From the NCBI GenBank assembly GCA_024195265.1, contig JAJLRJ010000005.1, positions 34,915,036 through 34,979,035 on the forward strand: a stretch of 64,000 bases of DNA. Reading direction: 5' to 3'. This DNA is from Dendrophyllia cribrosa. Lineage: Eukaryota; Cnidaria; Anthozoa; Scleractinia; Dendrophylliidae. This document shows, piece by piece, positions 30,893 through 42,905 of this stretch. The number at the start of each line of letters is the position of its first letter. The stretch's first letter is position 1. Under the pieces are notes generated by a model, which saw only the letters and a list, made by a program, of their open reading frames with translations, was not told the origin of the DNA and ran no database searches. A program made the translations under genes and the position numbers.

Positions 30893-31102
30893 GAGTCCAG
30901 CTAATGCCATTTGGCAGCTGCAATAACTTCAACTTCACAAATCCTGCTGCAAGAAGGCACGTTTGGCTCAATATTTTCATCTTCCAGTTTATCGTCGTCG
31001 CCATTCCCGATCTTTTCTAAACTATTTTCGCAAGATGCCACAGCAATTTTCGTGGAATTTATGACTTCGGCTTTGTACTTGGCTTAACCGAGAGGATTAC
31101 AT

Positions 31103-31384
31103 CTAGCTCATCAAAAAAGGTGTTTTTCTGCTGGGGGTGCCATTTCCTGTTTTCAGGCATTCATCTTTGTGCTGACGGTATGTAGTTATAAGTGTGTGTA
31201 GTCGGGTTTTACATCCTTTACCGTCTCTATCTTCGTAACCACAAGCCATCAAAAAATCCACAATTTCTTGCCAAATTTGCGTTTTCCTGGTACATGACTT
31301 ACAGTGTAAGTCGTAACTGAATATTTTCGTCTTCCCATTTCTCAAGCAAAAGCTTTGTCTCTCAGTCCTCCCATGTCCGTCCAC
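31103..31384 (-). pseudogene. Harbinger Myb/MADF-like DNA-binding protein relic
   Basis: On the minus strand the translated segment contains KTQIWQEIVDFLMACGYED and GCKTRLHTLITTYRQHKDE, a three-helix Myb/SANT-MADF-like pattern. Harbinger elements usually carry such a second gene in opposite orientation to the transposase. The start region and the downstream part are incomplete. Confidence 0.7.
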
Positions 31385-32822
31385 GAACTTTTTTGACAGC
31401 CGCCATTTCGAAGTTGTTTAGTTAAACACGAAAGTTAAACTACCTTGCACGTACAGGTCGTTTAGTTAAACAGGTTTTAAACATGTTTAGTGCGCGGTGT
31501 GAACGGGTAATATTTTAAACTGCGTTTAACTAAACAACATTTAAACATGTTTAAGCTTTGGTGTGAACGGGGCATTAGTTTGAGTTCTAGAACCGGCGTA
31601 CTTGGAAAAATATTGGAAAAATACAAGAAAAGGTATTGTCAACTAAAATGGCCGAAACACCATCAAGTTGTTTGACCGTTAAGTTCATATACAGTTGATG
31701 TAACAAAATGCGACATGCATAAATGTAAACTAGAATAAACTGTTTTACATCTGGTGAAAGTCTTGATGTGTAGAGTTTTAAAGGGCTGGAGAAATGATGT
31801 CTTACATTCTGCACTTTTTAAAGCAGTTTCTGAGGTGAAAATTGGGTTTAGTTGCTCAAACATACATCCGGTGTTACCATGGCAACAAAGAGGAAACGAC
31901 CTTCGCTAAGGTCATTTTTTTTAACATCCCCCCTGAACACCTACCTGCATGCAAAATATGAAGGGGGGTCAAAGATTTTCATTTCCCACTTTTCTCAATT
32001 CTTACTGAGAACTGCTCTTAAATATTCAAAGCGATTACAGTTGTGCACTCAGATGGTCGTGTAATACTGTTTTTGAGAATTGCTAAAATTGAAAAGTAGT
32101 CCAGTCGTTTACTGATTTCATTGCTTTTGAAAGTAGTCTTTTCAAATGTAACAGAAATCGTCATCATGACAAATAAACATGACATCACTCAACTTTCATA
32201 ATAAAATGGGAAAATTGGTTGTTGATACACTGTTGATCCAGTAAGTGTAGGTGACCAAGAGCAGTTCAGTTGATAGCATGGCAAGTCTTGGGCTTGGATA
32301 TTTTTGGCACTGAGTCTTGGGCTCGGGTTTATTCAAATTTTGTTTCAAGAAATTAAAAACATTTCAATCTTAGTGTGACACGTAGAGATATGCATTGTTT
32401 GAAATACAGTAAAGACCTGCATAAAAGAAATTGTGGATTAAGAACCTCCAGGCAGAAATTTGACCAATTAAGCTCTTCCATACTCTTGCATAATCAAACC
32501 GCACTTCTTGAAACCCTTACCTTTTTTTCAGACCATATCATGAAATAGTGAAAAAGTTCATGACTGAGGGACATGGAGTGACTAATTTGCATATCTGTAC
32601 CCATATACTACATGTAAATCTAGTTTATGTTTGCACATTAATGAGATAAAAAAATTGTGGGAAGGGGTTCAGAGCCTCCTTTAATTTTCATGAGGAAGCA
32701 TTGAGTGAATGGGTTAGTAAGATAAAAAATTATTTGTGCCTGATTTGAATTTTGGTCATCAATTTTTGAATAAATGCCTAATAAACCTAACTGTAGGTTG
32801 ACAAAGTTGTTTTCTTATCTAG

Positions 32823-32936
32823 GAGATATTGAAGTCTTCTAATCTGTTAAATGAAAAGTTAGAGTTGGTGACAGAAGTTTCATCCCTGAAAATAGCCCTC
32901 AACCAAAAGTCAGGAAGTGATTTAACAAAAGGCATG
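32823..32936 (+). CDS. PPFIBP: Liprin-beta exon 3
   Basis: Acceptor TTATCTAG|GAGATA and donor GGCATG|GTAGGT bound 38 codons, phase 0 at both ends. The peptide LLNEKLELVTEVSSLKIAL directly continues the coiled coil of exon 2 and matches the position of LETQKLDLMAEISNLKLKL in vertebrate liprin-beta. Confidence 0.9.
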
Positions 32937-33442
32937 GTAGGTTACACATTCATTTGTTTGATACCTATCATCAGGCTACCGGTTTCTTCTCCTCAGAGAT
33001 AACTGATGGTTTAGTTGTAAGGTGATTGACCATCATCCTTATTTCTGTTGTTCATAAATTATATTAAACAGTTACCATGTTTTACATGTTAAGGATGATG
33101 TGAAATCAATATGCCAGTTGGTAGGTTTTCTTTAGACACTGGTGGTTAGGTGGTCATCTGAATCCCTAAAAACTGACATGTAATAATTTTTATGATTACT
33201 GTAGACCTGTAATTTCAAGGCTTTGAATATATTATAGACTGATACTAAATTGCAAAGAGATGTTGAATAAGTACATACTGCTTTTTGTCAAAAAGCTGAT
33301 TATTTGTACATGTATTATATAATTAGTTTTAGAAAATTAGGCTAGTCATGGCAGAGATATGATACCAAAGGAAAGTTACTTGATGTTTTCTTTGTTGACT
33401 GCTTGTGGAAGCAATGATTTAGAAATGCTGTCTATTTCTCAG

Positions 33443-33557
33443 GAACAGTATGAAACCCTCTTAGCTGAAAAAGACATAGAGATTGAGATGCTAAAAGACC
33501 ACATTGAGGTTCTATTAGATGAACAAGAAACAATTAACAGATCTCATCAGGCAGAAG
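33443..33557 (+). CDS. PPFIBP: Liprin-beta exon 4
   Basis: Acceptor TTTCTCAG|GAACAG and donor CAGAAG|GTAAAT. The 115-nt exon enters in phase 0 and leaves in phase 1, coding EQYETLLAEKDIEIEMLKDH plus further coiled-coil sequence. The LTR of a gypsy element begins only 52 bp after the donor. Confidence 0.87.
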
Positions 33558-33609
33558 GTAAATTAAATTATAACTACATTGTAAACCACAGGGAGCCTAG
33601 ACTCACAAC

Positions 33610-33799
33610 TGTAGCGTTATTGGCTAAATGAATAGTCAAAAGATGACAGATCCAGTTTAAAACTCAACAGTTTAATGCTCTAATAAAATCTGAGCTACAT
33701 CTGAGCTACATGCATGTCGTCCTAAACTCCACACTGAGCACATGGCCTCGAGCGCTGTAATCTTATTGCCTAACTTAAGTCATGTGGGCTATCGTCACA
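33610..33799 (-). repeat. Gypsy 3' LTR
   Basis: The 190-bp repeat carries TGTAGCG at its left and ATCGTCACA at its right end. It differs from the other LTR by scattered substitutions and small indels, so the insertion is not recent. Confidence 0.9.
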
Positions 33800-33924
33800 C
33801 CCTTCCTTTTGTGAGAAAGTACAAAAACAATAAAGGCGAATAACATTTTCAAAGTTCAATATTCAAGTTGCTATAACAAAGCAGTGTCTAGTTCTTGAAC
33901 AACAAAGTCTCTAACAAACACAAC

Positions 33925-34479
33925 CTAAGTCATTTTAAAGTCCTTGAGGCAAGCAGGTGCTGTAATCTGATGACAGTGCACCAGCATGTCTTGACTTCCC
34001 GCAGGAGGCTCACTAGGTGGAGGAGCCTGGTCTGTCTTGGGTGGAGCCTTGGAAGTCGCCTTCTCTTGCAAGGGTGAGGTCATGGGCCCTGGCATTGGAT
34101 CTTTGATTATTTTGGTTGGCCAGGATACTGGTGATTCTGAAATGTTGACAGTTTCTATCACTGTTGGTGAAGTCTTATCTGGCTGTTCTTGGGACTTCCT
34201 TAAATGTTTCCTGTTTCTCCCGAACACTCGGCCATCTTCAGTACATACTGCGTACAAGCAAACATCCACCTGATCTGCAACTTCTGCCATCACCCATTCT
34301 CTGGATCGAGGGTTAGGTAACATTTGCACCGTGTCTCCATTTTGTAACAGTGATAGTTCATGGGTGGCCCTGTCATAGCAGTGGGTCTGAATTTCTTTCC
34401 TCTTTAGGAGTTTGTCTTGCACACCACTAGGGATTGTACATGTAGTTTTCAGGAGACTTGTGACTGTAGGAAGAAGCAT
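33925..34479 (-). pseudogene. Gypsy pol C-terminal fragment
   Basis: A 184-codon frame encodes YDRATHELSLLQNGDTVQML followed by sequence ending in RKHLRKS. This is the end of gypsy integrase, where the chain runs into a beta-barrel-like C-terminal region; a Pro/Ser-rich tail follows. It lacks the catalytic core, which lies upstream in broken frames. Confidence 0.8.
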
Positions 34480-36049
34480 TTGTGTTCATCTGCCACAAAG
34501 ACTTTGTATGGGTGAACAGTCTACGTCTTCTGAAGGTGTATTTTTCCAGTCAAGAAGTGCTAGATAATAGTCAGTTCCAGCTTGCTTGGACTTTCTCATT
34601 AGTTGCTTGGCAGTGTTCACTACCATCTCCACTACCATGCACAAATAGCCCTTCTGATCCAGGGTGAAAATGTCACAACCAATTTTCTCCCATGGATGTT
34701 AAGGAACATGTACAACGAGGGGTTCTCATTGAGGTTGACTAGCAGACATATTGCATGTGTCACACTGTTCAATGTACATGTAGCTGGTGATCTCTTGATT
34801 CATGTTGGGCCAGTAGACCACTTTCTGAGTGTGCTCTTCTCAGGCATCCCTGAACTCCTATGTGTGCACTGTGGATCTTCTCTTTCACTTTGTCTTAAAC
34901 TCTGGGGGACGATACATCTTGGTCCTTTGAAGATGATTCTGTATTGTACAGCTGATTCTTACTCTAACATTGAAGTACTGAGAGACTTAAGTGGGAACAG
35001 AGGCTTTTATTAATTATTCTCTGGCCATCCTCTTAATTAGGATCACATGCTTGAGAATCTGTAGGGTAGGATCCTTTGCTGTCTCTTACTTGATTTCATT
35101 CAACTTTTGCTTGGAGATGGCTAAGTAGTCTACAGCATGGATGCTCCCGACTTCTCTCTCTGTCTTTGACCTCTGTGGTTTGTCTGCATTGGAGTTTAGA
35201 TATGCTCTTGACAGGGTATCGGGCAGATGCATCTCCCTGCCTGGTCTTTATCTGATTTTTACGTTGTACTATTGTAGGCGAAGGAGAAGTCTTTGGAGCC
35301 ATTTTGGAGCAGATGCTAGTGGCTTTCTGGAGATGGAGACTAAGGGTTGGTGGTTCGTGTTTTGGATGACTTTCCTGCCATAGACGTATTAATTAATGGT
35401 TGTGTTCCAAACCAAACAAATACTTGTGCAAGAAACTCTTTTTCTGCTTGGGAGTAGTGCTGCTCTGCCTGTGTTAAAGCACGACTTGCATAACTAACAG
35501 GGTGATTGTCTTGAGTAAGGACAACTCCAACACCTTAGGACAATGCGTCACCACTGCCTTCTGTTGGTTTGGATGTATTGAAATACATTAGGACGGGTGC
35601 CAAGGTTACAGCTTTCTTTATTCTCTCAAATGCTTCATCTTGCTCTGTTGTCCAGTTCCATGGAACATCCTTGTGTGTCAGGCATAGGATGGGCTTACAT
35701 ATCTGAGATAGGTCACCGAGGAACTTCGATACAGTAGGTACTTTACCATACCAATCAATCTTTGTACTGCAGCCACATCATTGGGTTTCGTCATGTTAAG
35801 GATTGCTTTTACTTTGGCTGGGTCTGGCTTTAGACCATCTTTCGTTTAATGATGGCCGATAAACTGCACATCCTCACATTTGAAGGTAAACTTGCTCTTT
35901 AACTTTATGTTTCTTTCTCCATCCAGGAGGGACTTGAGATTTTGGTAGACTTGATCTTTATCAGCTGCATGGTCTGTGTTCCCTTGACAGTGAATTGTCT
36001 CGCTTTACCTGGAGAAATAATCATTAAAAATACAAAAAAAAAAAAAGAA

Positions 36050-36234
36050 TGTAACGTTTTTGGCTAAATGAACAGTCAAAAGACAACAGATCCAGTTTAA
36101 AACTCAACGGTTTATTGCTCTTAGACTAGTAAAATCCAAGCTACACAATAACATGTCATCCTAAACTCCACACCGAACACATGGCCTCGCTCTAATGTTA
36201 TTGGCTAACTTAAGTCACATGGGCTATCGTCACA
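36050..36234 (-). repeat. Gypsy 5' LTR
   Basis: The second copy of the 33610 repeat, with TGTAACG at the left and ATCGTCACA at the right. No clear tRNA primer site was found next to it. Confidence 0.9.
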
Positions 36235-36974
36235 ACAACCAGAGTACACAACAACAAAATATACATGTAGGGATTTGCATGGGAATTTATCCTGAGTTTG
36301 ATAAAATATTAAAATTATTTAAATAAAAAGCCATAATGATTAAAGTGTTCATACCTCATTAAATAATGTCTACCTGTTGTTTCTTGGTGGCTTTGTGGCT
36401 TCTAAATGGCATTTTAGCAAGTTTAGGTTTTTCTGGTTTGACTTTACCTAAAAGAAGTAAAGGGAAAAAAAATTCAAAGTCACTCCAACGAAAAGCAACA
36501 ACGACAACAAAAGCTCCAAAACTTTGCTCGAGTGAAGAGCGAGGCTGTTCCTTTCTGTCCATCTCACATTTAGCTCCATAAAATTTAGCACTGTACACAT
36601 GAACATACATGTATGAGCATCGATGAAGTTCTGACTTTTAAAACTTTGTTTGCAGATGCCTTGAACATTTTCATTTTATGAAGTTTAGAGACATTATAGT
36701 ATTTAAATTGCCATCTGAGATTTGAAAAATGTTTTTTTTTGTGTTGATGGAAAGTGTCAAATTTTCCCTGTGCACTTTATTTTTTAGTGTGATGCACAGT
36801 TTATGTGAATGATAAACCGGTTTATCAGGATTAAATATACTCACGAAGTGCCTGGTCATGCCCATGTACATTTCCCTGCAAGCTGAGTGTAACTTCATTA
36901 TTGCGATCCTAGCAAGCTAGCACGTGCAGCAGTATCATAATTGTGAAATATTCTTTTAAGTTGAGCTTACAAAA
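36235..36974. other. Intron 4 spacer without recognised gene
   Basis: AT-rich sequence between the gypsy element and the DIRS-like gag. Short opposing open frames at 36359-36610 show no domain. The left end of the DIRS-like element may lie in 36900-36974, but no terminal repeat was identified. Confidence 0.5.
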
Positions 36975-38007
36975 ATGGTGACTTTTGAATTCAAATCTTG
37001 GTGCGAAACAAACCAACTGAAAGAAGCCACCATTGAGATTCTGAACAAAGAGGATCTCGATAATGAAGAGGCCTCGAAACTGCTTACTTCAAGCGATATT
37101 GAAGGCTTAGGGCTTAGCGTGGGCCAGAAGCGTGTTCTGGAAGCGGCTTTGAGAAAGTTGAAGCAGGCAGAGGTGAAAGAAACGACGAGCGAGCTAGACG
37201 TTCCTGTCACAACCAAATCCCTAGCGAAAGATTGAAGGCGTCGGTTCACTGGAGGACTCTATCTTGGCCCTCGGAACGACCGACTTAAGCGGGTCAAGCA
37301 AGTCACCAGCAGCGCTAAACTCATCCACTCTATCACGACTGGACAACGACCCACACGTGTTTTTGGGCCGACAGCAAAAGGCAGGCAACAAACAAGGTGA
37401 GAAACCTTTGTTAATACCAGACTTTGTTAACCTGGGAACTTATGACAATAGCGAAGAAGAACAAGAGATTGGAAACACAAGCGGGGCAAAGATTGTTTTC
37501 CGTGCGGCAAAAGGGAAACCAAAGCTGGAACAAATTACCCTTTCAATGTGGGTTGCTGCAAACTCGCGAATTATGCACGAACTCCTAAAAACGGGAAAGC
37601 TGTTGGCGACCACTTCCGACATTCCTGATTACTTGGCATACACGGTAAAATTTGCTGAGCTCCTTGAGTCTCACACTCTTGCTTCAGTAGTGGCGTACGA
37701 TAATGAATATCGCAAGTTACAGTTCGAGTATGGTTTTCAATGGGGAAGTGAGTCGCAGCATCTACATACTAGGTTCTTAGTAAAGCGTCGTTTTTCACCG
37801 CCAGGCGCAAACGCGCCAAACATGCAGAAAGTCCCCCCACGCCTAAACCGCCAACCACAGGCATTCCAGCCAACTCCTATTTGCTGCCAGTTTAATTCTC
37901 CCACAGGATGTCATTGGCCTAACTGTCGTTTTCAGCATGTTTGCTTGGTGCCAAACTGTCATCAAGGACACCCACAGCATGAGCATCACACAACCACTAC
38001 TGCGTGA
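36975..38007 (+). pseudogene. DIRS-like retroelement gag relic (SAM-like plus CCCH finger)
   Basis: The first frame (36975-37235) encodes a SAM-domain-like segment (FKSWCETNQLKEATIEILNK, then LLTSSDIEGLGLSVGQKRVL). A frame break near 37235-37264 leads to a gag-like region with LEQITLSMWVAANSRIMHEL and a C-terminal finger CCQFNSPTGCHWPNCRFQH. The RT domain downstream is of DIRS type, so I read this as its gag. The SAM-like part could instead be a captured domain. Confidence 0.65.
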
Positions 38008-38040
38008 CAGCCATTAGACACACCAGAAATAACCTCCCCC

Positions 38041-38277
38041 TTGAATCAACAGGCCTGGATACGGAACCTTGAAAATGATCCCGACAGGGATTTTATCATT
38101 GACGGACTCACAAACTGTTTTCAGATTATCCCCAGCAATAGCGTTTTAGAGAAAGCGGAATTAAGCAATTACAAATCAGCGACCGCAAGCAATGTGCAAG
38201 ATAAAGTAGAGACACAAATTCGCGAGGAAATTAGCAGCGGCAATTATGTAGTAACACAAGCAAAGCCCACTATTGTT
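38041..38277 (+). pseudogene. DIRS-like pol, N-terminal piece before LINE insertion
   Basis: The frame (WIRNLENDPDRDFIIDGLTN … GNYVVTQAKPTIV) leads into the RT domain and is cut at 38277 by the poly(T) tail of a LINE. The frame resumes at 44377 with GAIPKPNTDKIRLIHDCSRP, so the two pieces were once one gene. Confidence 0.85.
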
Positions 38278-38469
38278 TTTTTTTTTTTTTTTAATTTTTA
38301 ATCTTTATTCTTAAATAAAACAGTATACAAGGTTTTACAATTAGGTGCATAACATATAACAAATAACAACAAGAAAAAAAGAAGTGGTTACTTACATGTT
38401 TTATAATTGAAATCTGCTTAAACTATTTAATTACATATATATATATATATATGCTAAGTTTAGTCAATA

Positions 38470-41400
38470 GCTGGGATAAAGTTATTTGAAATAAAGGGTT
38501 TCCATTTTTCATTGAAAATATTTTTAGTTTTGTTTCTTACAGCTATATATCTTTCAACCATGGTGTTGTCATGAAATTGTAATTTGAAAACCTGAAAAGT
38601 TAGAGGTTCTTATGTTAAACTACATTTGTAAATAAAATATTTTGCTATCAGCAGTGCTGCGCTTTGCACTTGTTGGTACTTGAGCGGATGGATAAGTCCA
38701 TATAGAAGGGTAACTTCAGACAGGTGTATATTTTCCATCGTATTTTGTAACCACCATAAGTGGAAGTTTTTCCAGAAGGAAACGACTAGGGGGCATTTTA
38801 CAAACATATGCACAATTGTATGTCTTTCATTTTTACAAAGATAACATGCAAGAATCATCTGATACTACATGTAAGTTGGCTTTCTTTAGCTTGTCCTTAG
38901 TATAAAGTATGTTGTGATTTATCTTGAATTGGAACATTGCTAGTTTTACGTTCTTTGTGACATTAAATGGCCAGTTATATATAGCCAACATTTCAGACTG
39001 GTCTATTCCATAGCTAATAATTCGATTTTCAGTGTTTGATTGTTGAAGCTTACTTTTAACAATGATTTTGTGAAGGGCAGTGTTGGAGAGATTCTCTTCT
39101 GTGTCAAGCCAACTTGCGTTTGTCGTTTGCGTTTGCGTATTAAGTGTTGTTTTTTTTCATCTACTTTTAACTGCACGTAAGAGTCCATAATACGTTAGAA
39201 AGCTAGTTTTAATTTTAAACTGCGTAGTAAATTCTTCAAATGACAAAAACTTGTAGCTATTATGATGAAGTAAATGCTTCACTTTTGTAATACCACTGTT
39301 GTACCAAGACTGATAGAAAATAGGCATTCCCTCAATTTTGAAATCTGTCTTATTCTATATGATACTTTCGCGCGCATCCACATCATTTTGAATCTGTTCG
39401 GACTTAATTTTTTTAATCTGTTCCCAGTAATTAAGTACTTTTAGATAGAAAATGGGAATATCGTTTGCTTGTAATTCTTTTGTCTTGTAATTGCAAGACA
39501 GTAGGAATTGAAAGCCGCCTGACTCACGTGTTGTGAAATTTGGAATAATTTTCCAAGGTGAGTCAGCATCATTATTGAATCTTCTAACCCAAGAAGCTTT
39601 TAGAGCCTTATTTATCGAGTCGAATTCTATCATCTTTAGGCCGCCATTGCTTTTTTCGCCTATGAGTGTAGCTTTTGTGATTTTGTGGGGTTTAACTTCC
39701 CAAACAAAATCAAAGGTGATTTTGTCAACCTGTTTAGCGAATTCCTCTGGTAATGGTAAGACCGAAGCATTATATATGAGTTTAGAGAGGCCCATCGTCT
39801 TAACAATATTAATTCTTCCCAGGAGTGTTAACTTCCTTCTTTTCCATGAATTTAGAGTTTTTTGAAGGTCTTCTAGTTTCTTTTCAAAGTTGAGTTTATC
39901 GTTTATGCATTTATCGTTAGAAAAGTGAATTCCTAAAGCATACACAGAGTTTTCTGGCCAGCGGAAACCAAACGGTGTATCTTTCCTGTCTGCTCACAGG
40001 CCGAGCCACATGGCTTCCCTTTTGGAATTATTTAGCTCCAAACCGGAACAATTTTTGAAATTTTCTAAAGTGTCAAGTAGTGCTGTTACCGAGCTTAAAT
40101 CTTTGACAAAGATAGTAGTGTCATCTGCGTATAAGGTAATTTTAATTTGTTTCTTTCCGACATTAAACCCTTTAATATCAGGATTCTCTTGGATGGCCAG
40201 GTTTAGCATTTCTATTCCTAACACAAAAAGTAACCCTGATAAAGGGCAACCTTGTCTTACTCCACGATTGAGGTTAAAAAAGGGAGAAGCGAAGCCATCG
40301 TTTATTACACAGCTTGATATGTCTGTATAGAAAACCTGTATCCACTTCTTGAAGTCATCTTTGAAATTAAAGACGTTCAGTATTTTATTTAATAGGTAGT
40401 CCCATTCGATTGAGTCAAACGCTTTTTTGAAATCTATAAAAACGGCTATTCCGGGTAATTTCTTTATTTTTGCATAATTAATAATATCAGCGATGAGTCT
40501 AACGTTTTCGCCAATGTACCTCTTCTTTACATATCCAGTCTGATTTGGACTTATGATGTCAGGCAGGACCTTTGCTAATCGATTGGCTATTACTTTCGTT
40601 GCAATTTTATAGTCGATATTTAAAAGAGTAATTGGTCTTAAATTGTTTAGTACGTTAGTCGGTTTATCTTTTTTTGGTAAGAGGGTTATGATGCCTCTTT
40701 TTTGGCATATTGACAATTCTCCTTTGTCATAGGTGTGGTTGATACTTTGTACTACATCGTCGCCAATTTCGTCCCAAAAAGCTTTGTAAAACTCGGAAGT
40801 AAAACCGTCTGACCCTGGTGACTTGCCATTTTGCATTTCCTTCAAAGCTTGTCGACACTCTTCTTTAGTTATTTTGCCTTCGCATATATCCGCTTTTTCA
40901 GAGCTTAGTGGCCTAATTAGTTTATTTTTAAAGAAAGCTTCACTTTCTGGACTTTCTGTGTTATTATCTCCTGACTTATAAAGAGACTTGCAAAAGTTCT
41001 CCGCCTCTTTTAATATGACATCTCGATCTTCTGTTTCGGAACCATCGTCTTTTTTTAACTTAACGATCCTTTTCTTTTCGGCTTTTCTTTTTTCTAGATT
41101 GAGAAAGTATCTAGTATTTTTTTCGCCATGTTCAACCCACCTTGCTTTACTTCGTATCATCACGCCTTTTACTTTTTGTTCTGTTATTCGTTTTAAACGC
41201 GTTTGTAAAATTTGTATATTTGTTCTGAGCACAGGGTTGTTTTTACAATGTTCAGCCTGTGTCAACAGGTCATTTAATTGTTCTTGTAGCTCTCTTTCTG
41301 TGTCTCTGTTCTTTTTGGCTTTCTCTTTAGTGTAAGCAATCATGAATCCACGTAGTTCCATTTTTATAAGGTCCCACTTCAGACCTTTATCTGCCAAATA

Positions 41401-42250
41401 ATCATATTTGTCTCTATAGGTTTTAATGTTGTTTTTAATCTCCTTAGTATACACTTCATCCTCAAGAAGCGAACCGTTAAACTTCCAGAAGCCAGGCCCA
41501 GGTTTTTTGTTTAGAACTTCGGATTGGATAAATAGCTTAACTGTGCAGTGATCAGAACTTGGTGCATGAATGATATCGCAATTTCGAGTGATATTAGTAA
41601 GGTTTTTAGATGTTAAAAAGTAGTCTAGTCTGCACTGCACTTTGTATGCCTTATCCCTCCAAGTAAATTGCTTCTTACCGGCATTCATTTCACGTCATAC
41701 ATCTTGTAACGAATAGAGGGAGGAGAGATTTGCAATTTTGTCAATGACACATTTTTTATTTTCTGTTGGTCTGCCACCTACTTTGTCTGAGGCAGTTAAA
41801 GCGCAGTTAAAATCGCCACCGATTATAATAGGTTCATCTGCATACTTTGAGAGTTTGTTCTTAACATTTTCGAAAAATTGTACTTGTTGCGAGAGATCAT
41901 TCGGCGCATAAACATTAACGAGAATCAGGTGGGAACCATTAACTTTCGTATCGAGAATAATCAATCTTCCGCATTTGTCTTCCTCAAAACTTTCAACCTC
42001 AATGTCGGATTTTGGATTGAGTAGAATCATGACTCCTTTACTATGTTTTGTACCGTGGTTGCAAAAGATTTTTCCACCCCATTCTGCTTCCCAAATAGCT
42101 TTTGAGTTTTCGTCACTATAAGTTTCTTGTAGAAAGTGGAAATGCGCATTTTGATTGTGTAGCCACCTGAAAATTGACCTCCTTTTAATGGACTTACATG
42201 TATTCATACCTTATATAAACGTGACATTAAGTGTCACCGCTTTAATTTGA
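38470..42250 (-). pseudogene. LINE ORF2 (APE endonuclease, reverse transcriptase, CCHC end)
   Basis: In order on the minus strand there is an apurinic-type endonuclease with FLQETYSD (about 42120), VNVYAPND (about 41910) and GGDFNCAL (about 41810). The RT follows with GKSPGSDGFTSEFYKAFWDE (about 40800), the VFIDFKKAFDSIEWDYLL catalytic motif (about 40430), RGVRQGCPLSGLLF and YADDTTIF (about 40110). A CKNERHTIVHMFVKCP zinc-knuckle-like end is near 38800. Stops interrupt one continuous frame: TGA 41695-41697, TGA 39994-39996, TAG 39355-39357 and TGA 39157-39159. Frameshifts occur near 42210 and 38870. Confidence 0.92.
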
Positions 42251-42739
42251 AATGTGTTTGTTTCAGACATAATAGATTTAAATTTTGTCATCACACCATG
42301 GATTGACAAAGACTGACACCTGCAAGAAACTAAATTGCGTTATTTGTCCTATAGTGGTTGCTAGGTTTGTTTTTTTGATCCCTAGAGGCAAGATGTTTTT
42401 GTAGGCAGCCAGTGTATGAAAAAAAGCAGTAGAAAATGAATACAGAGAATAAATGTAATAAACTAAAAATACTGGAACTAAGAGGCAACCTGAACAACTA
42501 GAAAAAATAACTATAAGGTCCATAATGACTTGCCCATGTTGAGCGCTTACAATGTACCTGCTTCAAAATATAGTAGTATTTGTACAGTCATAGTAGTAAT
42601 ACATCCGTTTACAATGAGACTAAATAAAGCAGCTACAAACATTGGATTGACAGCGCTTATACAAATACAGAAATACAGAAATACAAAAACAGAAAATACA
42701 AAAAAGTAAAATAAAATACAGTACCTGTCAAAGGTAAGT

Positions 42740-42905
42740 TGACAGTCTCGACTCGAAACTCGAAACTCGATCCTCGAAGTTTCTCGAAGTTTTTTGAGTT
42801 TCGAGTTTCGAGTATCAAGTTTCGAGTTTCGAGAATCGAGTTTCGAGTTTCGAGACACTCGAAGTTTTTTTCGAGAATCTCGAAAAGGGATTTCGAGAAA
42901 AGGAT
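42740..42905. repeat. TTTCGAG-rich minisatellite
   Basis: Imperfect copies of CGAGTTTCGAG and its complement-like CTCGAAACTCG form a near-palindromic tract, open on both strands without coding meaning. Confidence 0.9.

Larger units (their letters stand above)
28914..31574 (+). mobile_element. PIF/Harbinger DNA transposon, 2.66 kb, decayed
   Basis: Terminal inverted repeats TACCCCATTCACACCAA (left) and the complement of TGCCCCGTTCACACCAA (right) are flanked by TTA (28911-28913 and 31575-31577), the 3-bp duplication typical of Harbinger elements. Subterminal GTTTAAC/TTAGTTAAAC motifs repeat at both ends. Inside are a DDE transposase relic (+) and a Myb/MADF-like gene relic (-). The site without insertion is visible in sister repeats near 24680 and 26180 (GCCACATAGTTTGAG in complement). 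Confidence 0.92.
19495..32158. mobile_element. Composite inverted-repeat element with nested insertions
   Basis: A 120-bp sequence at 19495-19617 recurs in the same orientation at 32040-32158. Just inside, 19660-20211 is the reverse complement of 31600-32022 (shared landmarks: TTGCCATGGTAACACC, CTTCATATTTTGCATGC, ACCAGATGTAAAA). A second, partial direct copy of the left arm occupies 24711-25055 and 26031-26207. Inner arms continue to a centre near 27120-27750. The insertions listed separately interrupt these copies, and the sister copies show the uninterrupted sequence. Confidence 0.75.
18345..32822 (+). other. Liprin-beta intron 2 (14.5 kb) filled by nested transposons
   Basis: Donor GTGAGT at 18345 and acceptor TCTTATCTAG at 32822 bound the intron. 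Bases 18345-19490 hold no element I can name, apart from a CGTTCCCAGGGTCTTCTC fragment near 18462-18480 related to the hairpin MITE at 30835. Bases 32160-32822 are AT-rich with one MITE remnant. Confidence 0.85.
33610..36234 (-). mobile_element. Ty3/gypsy LTR retrotransposon, internally deleted and decayed
   Basis: Two direct LTRs (33610-33799 and 36050-36234) begin and end TG...CA. ACAAC occurs immediately outside both (33605-33609 and 36235-36239), a perfect 5-bp target duplication. Element sense is minus. Next to the left LTR the minus strand reads AAAAGGAAGGG, a polypurine tract. Degraded pol is visible in pieces: RT/RNase H-like stretches at about 35400-35990, integrase-like fragments at 34480-35100, and the integrase tail at 33925-34479. 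Length (2.6 kb) is about half that of a full gypsy element, and gag is missing. Confidence 0.9.
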
